Assembly: GCA_001602435.1 (NCBI GenBank) | Contig: CP012156.1 | Span: 3,355,898 to 3,419,897 of the forward strand | DNA length: 64,000 bases | Reading direction: 5' to 3' | DNA from: Hyphomonadaceae bacterium UKL13-1 | GTDB lineage: Bacteria > Pseudomonadota > Alphaproteobacteria > Caulobacterales > Aquidulcibacteraceae | Shown: in pieces, positions 7,912 to 16,046 of the stretch | How the letters are laid out: each line of letters starts with the position of its first letter | Position numbering within the stretch: the stretch's first letter is position 1 | Notes under the pieces: generated by a model | The model's database searches: none | What the model was told of the DNA's origin: nothing | The model's input: only the letters and a program-made list of their open reading frames with translations | Program-made: the position numbers and the translations under genes

Positions 7912-8676
7912 TTAGGCCTTAAAGTCCGCTCCAAGATAAACACGGCGGACGTCGGGCTGGTGTAACACTTCGTCTGGCGAACCCTCAAACAGGACCTCGC
8001 CGTCGAATATGATAGTCGCACGATCAATAATATTCAGTGTATCTCTGACATTATGATCAGTGATTAACACACCAATGCCGCGTTGCTTCAAAAACCCAAT
8101 CAAATCACGGATGTCGGCAATCGCCAGCGGGTCAATCCCGGCAAAAGGCTCGTCCAAGAGGATAAAGGAGGGGTCGGTTGCGAGGGCTCGGGCGATTTCT
8201 AAGCGGCGTCTCTCCCCGCCAGAGAGCGACGTCGCGCGCTGTTTGCGCAGGCGATCGATTCGCAATTCGGTCAAAAGTTCCGTCGCGCGCGCTTCGCGGG
8301 TGACGGCATCGGGCTCAATGGTTTCAAGCACGGCCAGAACATTGTCTTCCACACTCATACCACGGAAAATCGATGGCTCTTGCGGCAAATAGCCTAGTCC
8401 CAAGCGTGCCCGCACATACATGGGCAGCAATGTCACATCTTGTCCGTCAATTGAGATATCGCCGAAGTCGGGCTGAATCAGGCCCATAACCATATAAAAA
8501 CAAGTTGTTTTGCCCGCACCATTGGGCCCGAGCAGGCCCAAAACCTCCCCGCGCTTCAGGCTCAGCGAGACGCCATTGACGACTTGACGACCCTTATAGG
8601 CCTTGCCGAGGTCGTTTGCGATCAAGCCCATTTCATTGGGCGGTCCGGAATTGGCAGAAGTATGGGGTCGGCTCAT
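7912..8676 (-). CDS. lptB: LPS export ABC ATPase LptB
   Basis: A 254-residue cytoplasmic ATPase that powers LptFG to pull lipopolysaccharide from the inner membrane. Walker A is 'GPNGAGKTT' (residues 50-58), followed by the Q-loop 'GYLPQEPSIFRG', the ABC signature 'LSGGERRRLEIARALA', Walker B 'FILLDEPFAGIDP' and the H-loop 'LITDHNVRDTL'. An ATG at 8757 would extend the protein by 27 residues into lptA. I prefer 8676, which has GAGGG about 11 nt upstream and gives the usual length. The gene lies after lptA and before rpoN, the common order. Confidence 0.95.
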   Translation of the reverse strand: MSRPHTSANSGPPNEMGLIANDLGKAYKGRQVVNGVSLSLKRGEVLGLLGPNGAGKTTCFYMVMGLIQPDFGDISIDGQDVTLLPMYVRARLGLGYLPQEPSIFRGMSVEDNVLAVLETIEPDAVTREARATELLTELRIDRLRKQRATSLSGGERRRLEIARALATDPSFILLDEPFAGIDPLAIADIRDLIGFLKQRGIGVLITDHNVRDTLNIIDRATIIFDGEVLFEGSPDEVLHQPDVRRVYLGADFKA

Positions 8677-8719
8677 GGTCGAAAATCCCTCAAGCGTCTG
8701 GCACGATCGGGTTGCGAAC

Positions 8720-9250
8720 TCATTTGGAGGCTGGGCCGCCTTTGGTCGCTTGGCCATTGTTCGGGAAAATCACGGCCCGAACGCGACCATCCATCCCGCG
8801 CATGGTCGACGCCCGTGTCTTGGTGTTCAGGGTCAACATCGAGCCTTTCAAGACGCTTTGGCCTTGCACAGCGACAACATTTCCGAAGAATTGCACCGTA
8901 TTGGCCGGCGCATCGAAGATCGCCCGATCCCCGCGGATTTTTTCGGTTGGGGTGACATAAAATGTCTCCCCTTCGGTATAGACTTTGTCAATGTCGCCGT
9001 TGGAACCATTGGTTCCGCGCAAATAGGTGACGCGGATCCGCGGTGCCCGCAGCACGGCCCCATCTTGCGCCACCGATGCATTGCCAACCAAGGTGCTGAC
9101 GCCCGCTGCCGGATCATACACCAAATCATTGGCAGATACTTCAATCGGGCCATTGCTGCTGGTTGACTGCGCCAAAGCCGCGCCACCCACGAGGCCAAGG
9201 CCGAGTAGGATTACAAAACTGGGTGCAGCAAGCTTTTTAAACTGGGTCAT
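8720..9250 (-). CDS. lptA: Periplasmic LPS transport protein LptA
   Basis: A 176-residue OstA-domain protein with a signal peptide (residues 1-28, ending AALA). The beta-rich repeat 'IEVSANDLVYDPAAGVSTLV' and 'DRAIFDAPANTVQFFGNV' match the beta-jellyroll of LptA, which polymerises into a bridge carrying LPS across the periplasm from LptC to LptD. It lies between lptC and lptB, with 66 bp to lptC. LptFG and LptD are not in the window. Confidence 0.92.
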   Translation of the reverse strand: MTQFKKLAAPSFVILLGLGLVGGAALAQSTSSNGPIEVSANDLVYDPAAGVSTLVGNASVAQDGAVLRAPRIRVTYLRGTNGSNGDIDKVYTEGETFYVTPTEKIRGDRAIFDAPANTVQFFGNVVAVQGQSVLKGSMLTLNTKTRASTMRGMDGRVRAVIFPNNGQATKGGPASK

Positions 9251-9316
9251 ATCAAGTCCATTGATAGAGATTCGTCACTTCTAGCCACCAGACGCCCGAG
9301 CCAGACATCAAAATTG

Positions 9317-10111
9317 TCAGTTGAGCTGGGCGGTCACGTTACCCGTCAGGCGCAGCCTCCGGCTTTCGGTATTGTACTCATAGCGGTCGGCGGCCCCCGT
9401 GCCTAGCTCCGATCGAATACGGATTGCGCCCATGCCGGTCAAAGTTCGGGTTTCCTTGTCGAAATAGGCACGCTCTGAGGTGGCTTCGCCATTGTTGAAA
9501 GTCACGCGCGCATTTCCCAACAGCGCAACCGCCCCTTTAGCTTCATCCCATTGTAAGGATTGAGCGGTTGCGGCCTCGCCGCTTGGCAAAACGATCTGCG
9601 TGCCGCCTTCCAAGGTTAGAACGGATGGGTCAGAAGTCCACATAGCCGAAACTCCAGTTGCCCGTTCACCGGTCTTGCGCGAAAAAACGACATTGCCCTT
9701 CAAGGACAAGGTTTGAACATCCTGCGACCAAATGCCCTCGTCTGCGGTTGCGACACTGCCATCCGCGGTCTCAAGCTTCGGCTTTTCGAGACGCACCGCC
9801 CCGGCGGGGTCGGAAATACTGCGCGTGGCTTTCAGGCCGGTGACTTTAAGCCGCTTGCCTTCACGCGTATTGCCAACGAATTCAGGTGCATCCATGACAA
9901 ATTGGTCGCCTTGAACCAGTTTGCTGGTGTCAATCGCGGCACCTTGTACCCCCCGCACAATCACGCTGCCGACCAAGAGCAAAGTCGATAGAGCGGCGCC
10001 TCCTAGAAACACCAAGCGCGTCGTTTTCACGCGGATGGTGCGCAGACGCGCATCATTCGGCGTCATGCGGCGCCGGGCAGCGTGGATTGCGTGGGTGTCG
10101 AAAGTTGTCAT
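9317..10111 (-). CDS. lptC: LPS export protein LptC
   Basis: A 264-residue bitopic inner-membrane protein. A single helix at about residues 32-54 is followed by a periplasmic LptC/YrbK beta-jellyroll with 'GDQFVMDAPEFVGNTREG' and repeated strand motifs such as 'LSLKGNVVFSRKTGERATG'. LptC docks on LptFGB and passes LPS to LptA. The start overlaps the stop of the upstream RNase D gene by 4 bp (ATGA), which points to translational coupling. It is longer than the E. coli protein (191 residues), as is common in alphaproteobacteria. Confidence 0.9.
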   Translation of the reverse strand: MTTFDTHAIHAARRRMTPNDARLRTIRVKTTRLVFLGGAALSTLLLVGSVIVRGVQGAAIDTSKLVQGDQFVMDAPEFVGNTREGKRLKVTGLKATRSISDPAGAVRLEKPKLETADGSVATADEGIWSQDVQTLSLKGNVVFSRKTGERATGVSAMWTSDPSVLTLEGGTQIVLPSGEAATAQSLQWDEAKGAVALLGNARVTFNNGEATSERAYFDKETRTLTGMGAIRIRSELGTGAADRYEYNTESRRLRLTGNVTAQLN

Positions 10112-10722
10112 GCGTGGGAAAAGATGTCTGACTCAGACCAACCCATCAAGTCCAAATCGGCCCGAACCGGCAGGAATTCAAAGCAAGCTTGGGCAATTTC
10201 ATGCCGCCCTTCGCGCTTCAACATCTCAACCAGACGGGTTTTAGCGGCGTGGAGATACAGCACATCAGACGCCGCATAAGCCAATTGCGCATCGCTCAAT
10301 TGGGCAGCACCCCAGTCAGAGCTTTGTTGCTGCTTATTGAGTTCAACACCGACGAGTTCCTTCACCAAATCCTTCAAGCCATGGCGATCGGTATAGGTGC
10401 GAACCAGTTTAGATGCGATTTTGGTGCAAAAGATTGGGCCGACTTCAATGCCCAGATAGTGCTTGCACATGGCCACATCAAAGCGGGCAAAATGGAAAAG
10501 CTTCTCGACCTTTGGATCCGCCAGCAAGGCCTTCAAATTCGGACAGTCATAAGCCGGCCGATTAAGGCGGACGATATGTGCATTGCCGTCGCCAGAGCTT
10601 AACTGCACCACGCATAAGGCATCGCGCACCAAGGAAAGGCCAAGGGTTTCAGTGTCCACGGCTACAACCGGCCCTAAATCCAAGCCATCTGGTAAATCGC
10701 CCTCATAAGAATGAATCGTCAC
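10108..10722 (-). CDS. rnd: Ribonuclease D-like 3'-5' exonuclease
   Basis: A 204-residue DEDD-family exonuclease. Motif I is 'AVDTETLGL' (Asp23, Glu25), motif II 'FHFARFDVAMC', and motif III 'YAASDVLYL'. It lacks the two C-terminal HRDC domains of E. coli RNase D (about 375 residues), so it is the short exonuclease-only form common in alphaproteobacteria. The role is probably 3' trimming of tRNA or other small RNAs. It heads the operon with lptC, lptA, lptB and rpoN. Confidence 0.88.
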   Translation of the reverse strand: MTIHSYEGDLPDGLDLGPVVAVDTETLGLSLVRDALCVVQLSSGDGNAHIVRLNRPAYDCPNLKALLADPKVEKLFHFARFDVAMCKHYLGIEVGPIFCTKIASKLVRTYTDRHGLKDLVKELVGVELNKQQQSSDWGAAQLSDAQLAYAASDVLYLHAAKTRLVEMLKREGRHEIAQACFEFLPVRADLDLMGWSESDIFSHA

Positions 10723-10958
10723 GTCTAAAGCCTCGTCTGGTCACAAATTGCGGGTCCTGACGCGCCGAAGATGGGCTACGTCAAGCGTTGCCGTCTTCTC
10801 TAAGCCTTTTTCTGCTGCACCGCAAAAGATGTTGAATGTTGATTACAGGTACGGGTAGGTCTGCCTCTTTTAGAACCGTGCGAGTTCGAGCATAGAGGCG
10901 GAGATCGTAGACCTTTTGGTGCGCCGTAGCGGACTTGATAGATGTGGGTTGAGACTGG

Positions 10959-11711
10959 ATGAGTAGCGAACGCGATACCGACTCTGATTGGAACCAGCTT
11001 GGTGCAGTCGACCCCTTTTGGGCCGTGATAACCGATGAGCGCTTTCGCGCGGACAAGATGGACACCACCACCCGAGAAGCCTTTTATGAAAGCGGATTTG
11101 GTAATGTCGATCAGTTCCACACCGCCCTAAAGCACTATTTTTCGGCTCCGGATCATTTTGAAGCCTGTTTGGATTTTGGTGCGGGCGTTGGGCGCTTATT
11201 GGTGCCTATGGCCAAGCGTGCGAACCACGCGGTGGGCGTGGACATTGCCGATTCCATGCGGGCGGTTTGTCAGACGCGCTTGGATGAATTAGGCCTTACG
11301 GCGGTAGAACTTGTCGCCACGCCCAAAGCTGCGGCAGCGTTTGGCCCGTTTGACTGGATTAACTCCTTCATCGTCCTCCAGCACATTCCCCCTGCCCGTG
11401 GCATGGAGCTGATGGCAGACCTGCTCGCCACGCTCAGGCCCGGCGGCTTCTTGTCTCTGCAACTGACAAGCTTTCGCGACGCGCATTTGATGGCGCAAGA
11501 CACAGCAGGGCCTGTGCGTAAGCTGCTACGAGAGGTCCGGGCCAGTTTGTTTCCAGATCCGCAGCTGGGGCAGATCAGCATGTTTGACTATGACTTGGGC
11601 CAAGTCCTCGCCCTTCTGACCAGAGCCGGCTGCCCCCGTTTCGTCTTGGAGCACACCGACCATGGCGGCCACCACGGCTTTATGATTTATGCGCAGAAAG
11701 TGGCGGGGTAG
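10959..11711 (+). CDS. Class I SAM-dependent methyltransferase
   Basis: A 250-residue Rossmann-fold methyltransferase. Motif I is 'LDFGAGVGRLLVPMAKR' (about residues 68-84), the acidic end of strand 2 is 'AVGVDIADSM', and motif IV/post-I is 'DWINSFIVLQHIPP', followed by 'LRPGGFLSLQLTSF'. The substrate is unknown. It is a single gene, divergent from rnd. The roughly 235-bp gap before it holds no gene I can support. The ATG start is backed by a long uninterrupted N-terminus, but no strong ribosome binding site is seen. Confidence 0.82.
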   Translation: MSSERDTDSDWNQLGAVDPFWAVITDERFRADKMDTTTREAFYESGFGNVDQFHTALKHYFSAPDHFEACLDFGAGVGRLLVPMAKRANHAVGVDIADSMRAVCQTRLDELGLTAVELVATPKAAAAFGPFDWINSFIVLQHIPPARGMELMADLLATLRPGGFLSLQLTSFRDAHLMAQDTAGPVRKLLREVRASLFPDPQLGQISMFDYDLGQVLALLTRAGCPRFVLEHTDHGGHHGFMIYAQKVAG

Positions 11712-11864
11712 GGGGCTCGATACCCTCTGAATTAAGCCCAAACAATTATTTGGAAAACCCGCAAAGAGGCTGATTTTTGGCCAAAGCCTGTTGGGTGTGG
11801 CAACTTCTTTCAGAATGCGCCATAGTTTGTTGGCAACACCACATTCATCGGTTTGGAACACGAT

Positions 11865-12959
11865 ATGCTGACGCAGGGTGACGACTATCCAATTCATCAA
11901 ACCGCTGAACCGATTGCCTTTTCGGGCACGGATCGCAATTTTTACGACCGGTATTTCTTCAACGGCTATCAAGCCGATGGCAGTGGCTTTTTCGCCGTAG
12001 CCTTTGGCGTTTACCCGCACCTGAATGTCGCGGACGCGCATCTTTCCTTCATCCGCGATGGCGTTCAACATTGTCTGCATGCGTCACGGCTTTTGGCGAT
12101 GGAGCGGATGGATCTGTCGGTAGGGCCGATCCGGATTGAGATTGTCGAGCCCCTAAACATTCTGCGCATTGTCGTCAGCGAGCATGAGGGCATTAGCGCC
12201 GATTTGACCTTTACGGGCCGCGCCTTTCCGGTTGAAGAGCCACGCTTTACGCGCCGGATCGGGCCGCGCACCTTCATGGACTATACTCGGATGACCCAAA
12301 ACGGGCATTGGTCTGGCTGGATCGAGAAGGATGGCGTGCGCGAGGATGTTGGCGGCAGTGTCGGCACGCGCGACCGTTCTTGGGGTGTTCGGCCTATTGG
12401 TGCCAGCGACCCCCAGCCCAACGTACCCCAACAAGTACCGCAATTTTTCTGGCTGTGGAGTCCGGTGAACTTTACCGACGCCAGCCTGTTCTTCCACATC
12501 AATGCCGATGCAAGCGGCAAGCCGTGGAATAGCCGGGCGGTCTGGTGCCCAGACAAGGCGGGTCCGGCTGATAGAATGGAGACCGAGCGCGCGTCCATGT
12601 CTCTCACCTTGATACCCGGCATGCGTCACGCCAGCTCGGCCAACTTGAGTATCGAAGCCGAAGGCCAACCAGCACGCGAAGCCACGTTCCAGCCCCTCAC
12701 CACCTTCCTGATGCGCGGTCTTGGCTATGGACATCCCTCTTGGGGGCATGGCGGTTGGAAGGGCGAGTTGGTCGTTGAACGTGAGGATATCGACCTGACA
12801 AACATCGTGCCGGGCCGCCCCGACCACCTGCACATTCAAGCCGTTTGCAAAGTGACCCTGTCGACTGGCGGTGAAACGCACGTCGGAACCGGCATCCTCG
12901 AACAATTCATCATCGGCGCCTATGCCCCCTTGGGACTAACAAGCCTTGTCGCAGATTAA
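11865..12959 (+). CDS. Unknown-function protein with lipocalin/CrtC-like beta-barrel look
   Basis: A 364-residue protein from the ATG (a TTG 12 bp earlier is possible). It is beta-strand rich and soluble, without a signal peptide. It carries 'FYDRYFFNGYQADGSGFFAV' near the start and 'GSVGTRDRSWGVRPIG' in the middle. These resemble the family of proteins of unknown function, related to AttH/carotenoid hydratase folds, that sit beside aminoglycoside-phosphotransferase-like kinases. That family link is from memory of the pattern. Its stop overlaps the next gene's start by 14 bp, so the two are translationally linked and probably act on the same small hydrophobic substrate. Confidence 0.7.
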   Translation: MLTQGDDYPIHQTAEPIAFSGTDRNFYDRYFFNGYQADGSGFFAVAFGVYPHLNVADAHLSFIRDGVQHCLHASRLLAMERMDLSVGPIRIEIVEPLNILRIVVSEHEGISADLTFTGRAFPVEEPRFTRRIGPRTFMDYTRMTQNGHWSGWIEKDGVREDVGGSVGTRDRSWGVRPIGASDPQPNVPQQVPQFFWLWSPVNFTDASLFFHINADASGKPWNSRAVWCPDKAGPADRMETERASMSLTLIPGMRHASSANLSIEAEGQPAREATFQPLTTFLMRGLGYGHPSWGHGGWKGELVVEREDIDLTNIVPGRPDHLHIQAVCKVTLSTGGETHVGTGILEQFIIGAYAPLGLTSLVAD

Positions 12960-14007
12960 GCCCATTCCCACGCCGACCGACATCACTGCCGACTGGCTGG
13001 CCCAGCATTTGGGCTGGAATGTTTCTGGCGTCTCCGCAAAAGCCGTCGGGACAGGCCAAGTTGGCGCGACCTATCGCTTTTCGCTGACCGATACCGATCC
13101 AGATGCGGCCCAGAAGGCTTCGCTAATTGGCAAATTCATGTCGGAAGATCCAGTCAGCCGGGCCACGGGCATCGCGCAATTAAGCTATGTGCGAGAAGTC
13201 AAATTCTACCAGAACTATGGCAACACCAAGCCACTGCCGATCCCAACAGCCAGATATGCGGTGGTGGACGAGGCGACCCACGACTTTGCCCTGCTTATGG
13301 ACGATTTTCCAAGCCACCGCCCAGGCAATCAGCTCACGCCTGCAACTTTGGAAGAAGCCAAGCTTGCGATGGGTGCCGCGGCTAGCATCCATGCGGCTTG
13401 GTGGGGGGACAAAGGTCTAGACACCCATGCTTGGCTCAACGGATCGCAAGCTGCTTCTGGGATGAATGTCGACGGCTTGTTTGAGATGTTATGGCCCGCT
13501 TTTTGTGCGCGCTATGGCGACCAGATTAACGACCAAATCCGCACGACGGGCGAGGCCTATTTGGGGCGGATCAATGATTGGATCACCCAACGCCCTGGGC
13601 CTAGGTGCCTCACCCATGGTGATTTCCGCCCCGATAACATGCTGTTTCATGAAGGCGACCCTGCCCACCCGATTGTCATCGTGGATTGGCAAACGGCTGG
13701 GGTAGGAAATGGGGCTACCGATATTGCCTATTATCTCGGAACCGCCCTGACGCCAGAGATGCGGCGTACCCATGAAATGTCCTTGATTAATCTATGGATC
13801 GACCATTTGGAAAAGGCCGGGGTGCCACAGGCCGACACCCAAAACCTATGGGACATTTATCGCCGCGACGCTTTAGCAGGCTTTCTCATGGGCGTTCTCG
13901 CCTCCATGATCGTCGCGCAAACCCCCCGCGGCGATGCCATGTTCCTAGCCATGTGCGCCCGCGCCGCCGCCATGGTAAGCGACCACCGCTCCTTTGAGCT
14001 GATTTAG
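12946..14007 (+). CDS. APH/choline-kinase-like phosphotransferase
   Basis: A 353-residue kinase-fold protein. The catalytic loop is 'CLTHGDFRPDNMLFH' (about residues 221-235), followed by the metal-binding 'IVIVDWQTAGVGNGATDIAY' segment. These are the Brenner and DxD-like motifs of aminoglycoside and choline kinases. The substrate is unknown; antibiotic resistance is not implied. The start is TTG: an in-frame TAA lies 9 bp upstream, so no earlier start exists, and the overlap with the preceding gene supports re-initiation. The pairing with the beta-barrel protein suggests a small pathway that phosphorylates an alcohol. Confidence 0.82.
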   Translation: MSQIKPIPTPTDITADWLAQHLGWNVSGVSAKAVGTGQVGATYRFSLTDTDPDAAQKASLIGKFMSEDPVSRATGIAQLSYVREVKFYQNYGNTKPLPIPTARYAVVDEATHDFALLMDDFPSHRPGNQLTPATLEEAKLAMGAAASIHAAWWGDKGLDTHAWLNGSQAASGMNVDGLFEMLWPAFCARYGDQINDQIRTTGEAYLGRINDWITQRPGPRCLTHGDFRPDNMLFHEGDPAHPIVIVDWQTAGVGNGATDIAYYLGTALTPEMRRTHEMSLINLWIDHLEKAGVPQADTQNLWDIYRRDALAGFLMGVLASMIVAQTPRGDAMFLAMCARAAAMVSDHRSFELI

Positions 14008-14093
14008 CAAGAAAATCTGCGCACTGGAAAGTGCCTTATTTTTCTGTTTTTATTGGTATTTTGCACTTCCTCGGACTTCGTCAAACAAGAAAG

Positions 14094-14178
14094 TGGTGCC
14101 CAGAAGAGGACTCGAACCTCCACGCCTCGCGGCGCTGCTACCTGAAAGCAGTGCGTCTACCAATTCCGCCATCTGGGC
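14094..14178 (-). tRNA. tRNA-Leu (CAG)
   Basis: An 85-nt minus-strand tRNA with a variable arm, as expected for leucine. Acceptor GCCCAGA pairs with TCTGGGC, anticodon stem CTGCT/AGCAG encloses loop TTCAGGT (anticodon CAG), the variable arm is CGCCGCGAGGCG, the T-arm is GGAGGTTCGAGTCCTCT, and CCA is encoded. It decodes CUG. No island-like sequence adjoins it. Confidence 0.95.
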
Positions 14179-14302
14179 AACGGAAGCGGGGATTTAGAGG
14201 ACATGGGGGCGGGCGTCAATTGGCTTATCATTGAGTTAGGTGTCATTTCGCCCTGTGCGGCTGACTTGCTGGGGCGGGGGTGGTTCCGCTAAAGGCGGGG
14301 CC

Positions 14303-14779
14303 ATGGCGAAACTGGTGATCATGGGCGTCTCTGGCGCGGGTAAGACGACATTGGGCACGGCCTTGGCGGCACGGCTCGATTGGCGGTTCTTGGATGCCGA
14401 TGATTTTCATTCCCCAGAGGCCAAGGCCAAAATCGCTTCTGGTGTGACCTTGGATGAGACCGACCGCGCGGCGTGGCTTGCTCGGATCAAGCCGGTATTT
14501 GACGAGGTGGGGGTGTCGACGATTTTGGCATGCTCGGCGCTCAAGGCCGTGCATCGGACCAGCCTGTCGCCGGATTATCTGGTGCATTTGGTGATCGGGA
14601 CTGACCTTGCCCACACGCGCCTGTCGACCCGCCAAGGCCATTTTGCTGGGCCCAGCATCCTGGCGTCACAATTTTCGACGTTAGAAACGCCCGATGAGGC
14701 GCTGGCTGTCGACGCTGCACAGCCGACGGCTGCGCAGGTCGATCAGATTATCCAGACGTTTGCACTCAAATCTGTGTGA
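14303..14779 (+). CDS. gntK: Gluconokinase
   Basis: A 158-residue P-loop kinase, the usual size for GntK. The P-loop 'GVSGAGKTT' is at residues 8-16, followed by 'LDADDFHSPEAKAKIASG', typical of the gluconate-binding part, then 'ILACSALKAVHR' and 'HFAGPSILASQFSTLE'. It phosphorylates gluconate to 6-phosphogluconate for the Entner-Doudoroff route. I chose the ATG at 14303 over one 63 bp upstream because the family begins 2-4 residues before the beta-1 strand. It is convergent with the EipA gene after 4 bp. Confidence 0.9.
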   Translation: MAKLVIMGVSGAGKTTLGTALAARLDWRFLDADDFHSPEAKAKIASGVTLDETDRAAWLARIKPVFDEVGVSTILACSALKAVHRTSLSPDYLVHLVIGTDLAHTRLSTRQGHFAGPSILASQFSTLETPDEALAVDAAQPTAAQVDQIIQTFALKSV

Positions 14780-14783
14780 GCGA

Positions 14784-15407
14784 TCAGAACGGGATGGCGC
14801 GACGGCGCTTGGAGTAGGCGGTGTAGCCAGCGTTCACCCCTGCGCGGAACCCAATGCCCGTACGCATCGGGGCCAAAGTTACCCCTTCCGCGCGCTGATA
14901 GGTTACCGCAATGCCGGCAATAAAGAAGGCCGCGCCCTCAACGCCCGGATAACGGCGGTAAATGCCGTCCGGATTTTGCAAATTATAGACGAGGGTGAAG
15001 ACCTTGCTGGCATTTCCGCCAGTGTCGACGCCAATCGACGGGCCTTGCCAGAAGATTTTCCGTTCTTGGCCGTCCTTCATTACTAAGGTGCCTTGGCCAT
15101 AGCGGACGCCAAAGCCGAAGGCAGCAGCATATTCATCGCCGCGAATATAACCGACGGGGCTGCCCTGATCCTGAAACACGCGTTCAACCGCTTGACCCAC
15201 GCTGCCGGAGGTTTTGCCAAAGAAGGTTCCGGCCGCGTCGATGATTTCCTGCTGGGTGAAGCCATCAGGATTGGTCTTTTTGGTGGCGGGTACAGCACTC
15301 GATGACGTCGCCGTGTCATCGGGTGTCGGCCCTGTCGTTTGCGCAAATGCAGGCGTGCCCATAGTCAGGGCTGCCGCGCAGAGAATAGCAAGTTTTCGGT
15401 CTAACAT
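14784..15407 (-). CDS. eipA: EipA/DUF1134 periplasmic envelope-integrity protein
   Basis: A 207-residue protein with a signal peptide (residues 1-22, ending AFA). The DUF1134 body contains 'FTQQEIIDAAGTFFGKTSGS', 'GYIRGDEYAAAFGFGVRYG' and 'WQGPSIGVDTGGNASKVF'. Brucella EipA is a small periplasmic beta-barrel needed for envelope integrity, with genetic links to cell-wall synthesis and division. The family is almost confined to Alphaproteobacteria, which supports the lineage call. It is monocistronic. Confidence 0.88.
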   Translation of the reverse strand: MLDRKLAILCAAALTMGTPAFAQTTGPTPDDTATSSSAVPATKKTNPDGFTQQEIIDAAGTFFGKTSGSVGQAVERVFQDQGSPVGYIRGDEYAAAFGFGVRYGQGTLVMKDGQERKIFWQGPSIGVDTGGNASKVFTLVYNLQNPDGIYRRYPGVEGAAFFIAGIAVTYQRAEGVTLAPMRTGIGFRAGVNAGYTAYSKRRRAIPF

Positions 15408-15507
15408 GATGTGGCTCCAAAATCGCCCCTTGGCTTGTTAAAACCAAACATGGTTAGTTTGGCGTTAAAATGGCTAAGCCGTGTTCAGACCTTGGACATG
15501 TTTCCGA

Positions 15508-15888
15508 TCACGCCTCATCGGCATGCAAATCATAGGGGATGAGAACGGGCGGATCGTCCAACTCGTCGTACAGGGCCCGGTCGCGTGTGACCAAAGTCCG
15601 CCCGCTGGCTTGGGCCGTGGCCACAATCAGCGCATCAGCCAAGTCGAGCCGTCTTTCTTGCCGCAGGGCCGCGGCATAGACGGCAATGTCGGCGTCAACT
15701 TGGATCAGATGGAAACGGTCAAGCCAAAGGCGCATGGCATCTTGTTTGGCAGACGGCACGCCAGACATGATCTCCACCCAAGTGATGACAGAGATGGCCG
15801 CACCGCTATGGCCGGCAATGGCTTCAGTCGCGGCGCGGTGGCCTTGCAGATGGTCGATCAGAATATTCGTGTCGAACAAAATTTTCAT
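15508..15888 (-). CDS. PIN-domain ribonuclease, VapC-like
   Basis: A 126-residue PIN protein. Acidic active-site residues appear in 'MKILFDTNILIDHL' (Asp6), 'WVEIMSG' (Glu), 'RLDLADALIVATA' (Asp) and 'LVTRDRALY' (Asp), the order expected of VapC toxins. I chose the ATG at 15888 because the family starts right at the first strand; a longer frame to 15975 adds unrelated residues. No VapB-like antitoxin is seen: the 158 bp upstream, before ettA, has no frame with a DNA-binding pattern. It is therefore an orphan toxin, a degraded module or a non-toxin PIN RNase. Confidence 0.8.
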   Translation of the reverse strand: MKILFDTNILIDHLQGHRAATEAIAGHSGAAISVITWVEIMSGVPSAKQDAMRLWLDRFHLIQVDADIAVYAAALRQERRLDLADALIVATAQASGRTLVTRDRALYDELDDPPVLIPYDLHADEA

Positions 15889-16046
15889 CGAACCTACCCT
15901 GTGGTTTGGGTTCACGCGCACCTGCTTTCCGATAGACATGCACCTGCGGCAGCACAAGTCCCCCGCATGGCGCACCCTTCCCCTTCGCCCTCGGGTCAGC
16001 TAAAAGCCCGGCCAACTCCTCATTTGACCGACAGAAAGACACACAC

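Noticed and set aside
8677-8757. Extended N-terminus for LptB
   Set aside because: It would overlap lptA by 38 bp and add 27 residues not typical of the family; a good ribosome site precedes the shorter start.
10781-11120. Two overlapping minus-strand frames upstream of the methyltransferase gene
   Set aside because: They overlap the 5' end of a well-supported gene, have unusual composition and no recognisable domain.
15824-16042. Minus-strand frame considered as antitoxin for the PIN protein
   Set aside because: It has no DNA-binding or AbrB/RHH/Phd pattern and overlaps the PIN coding region by 65 bp; the residues look random.
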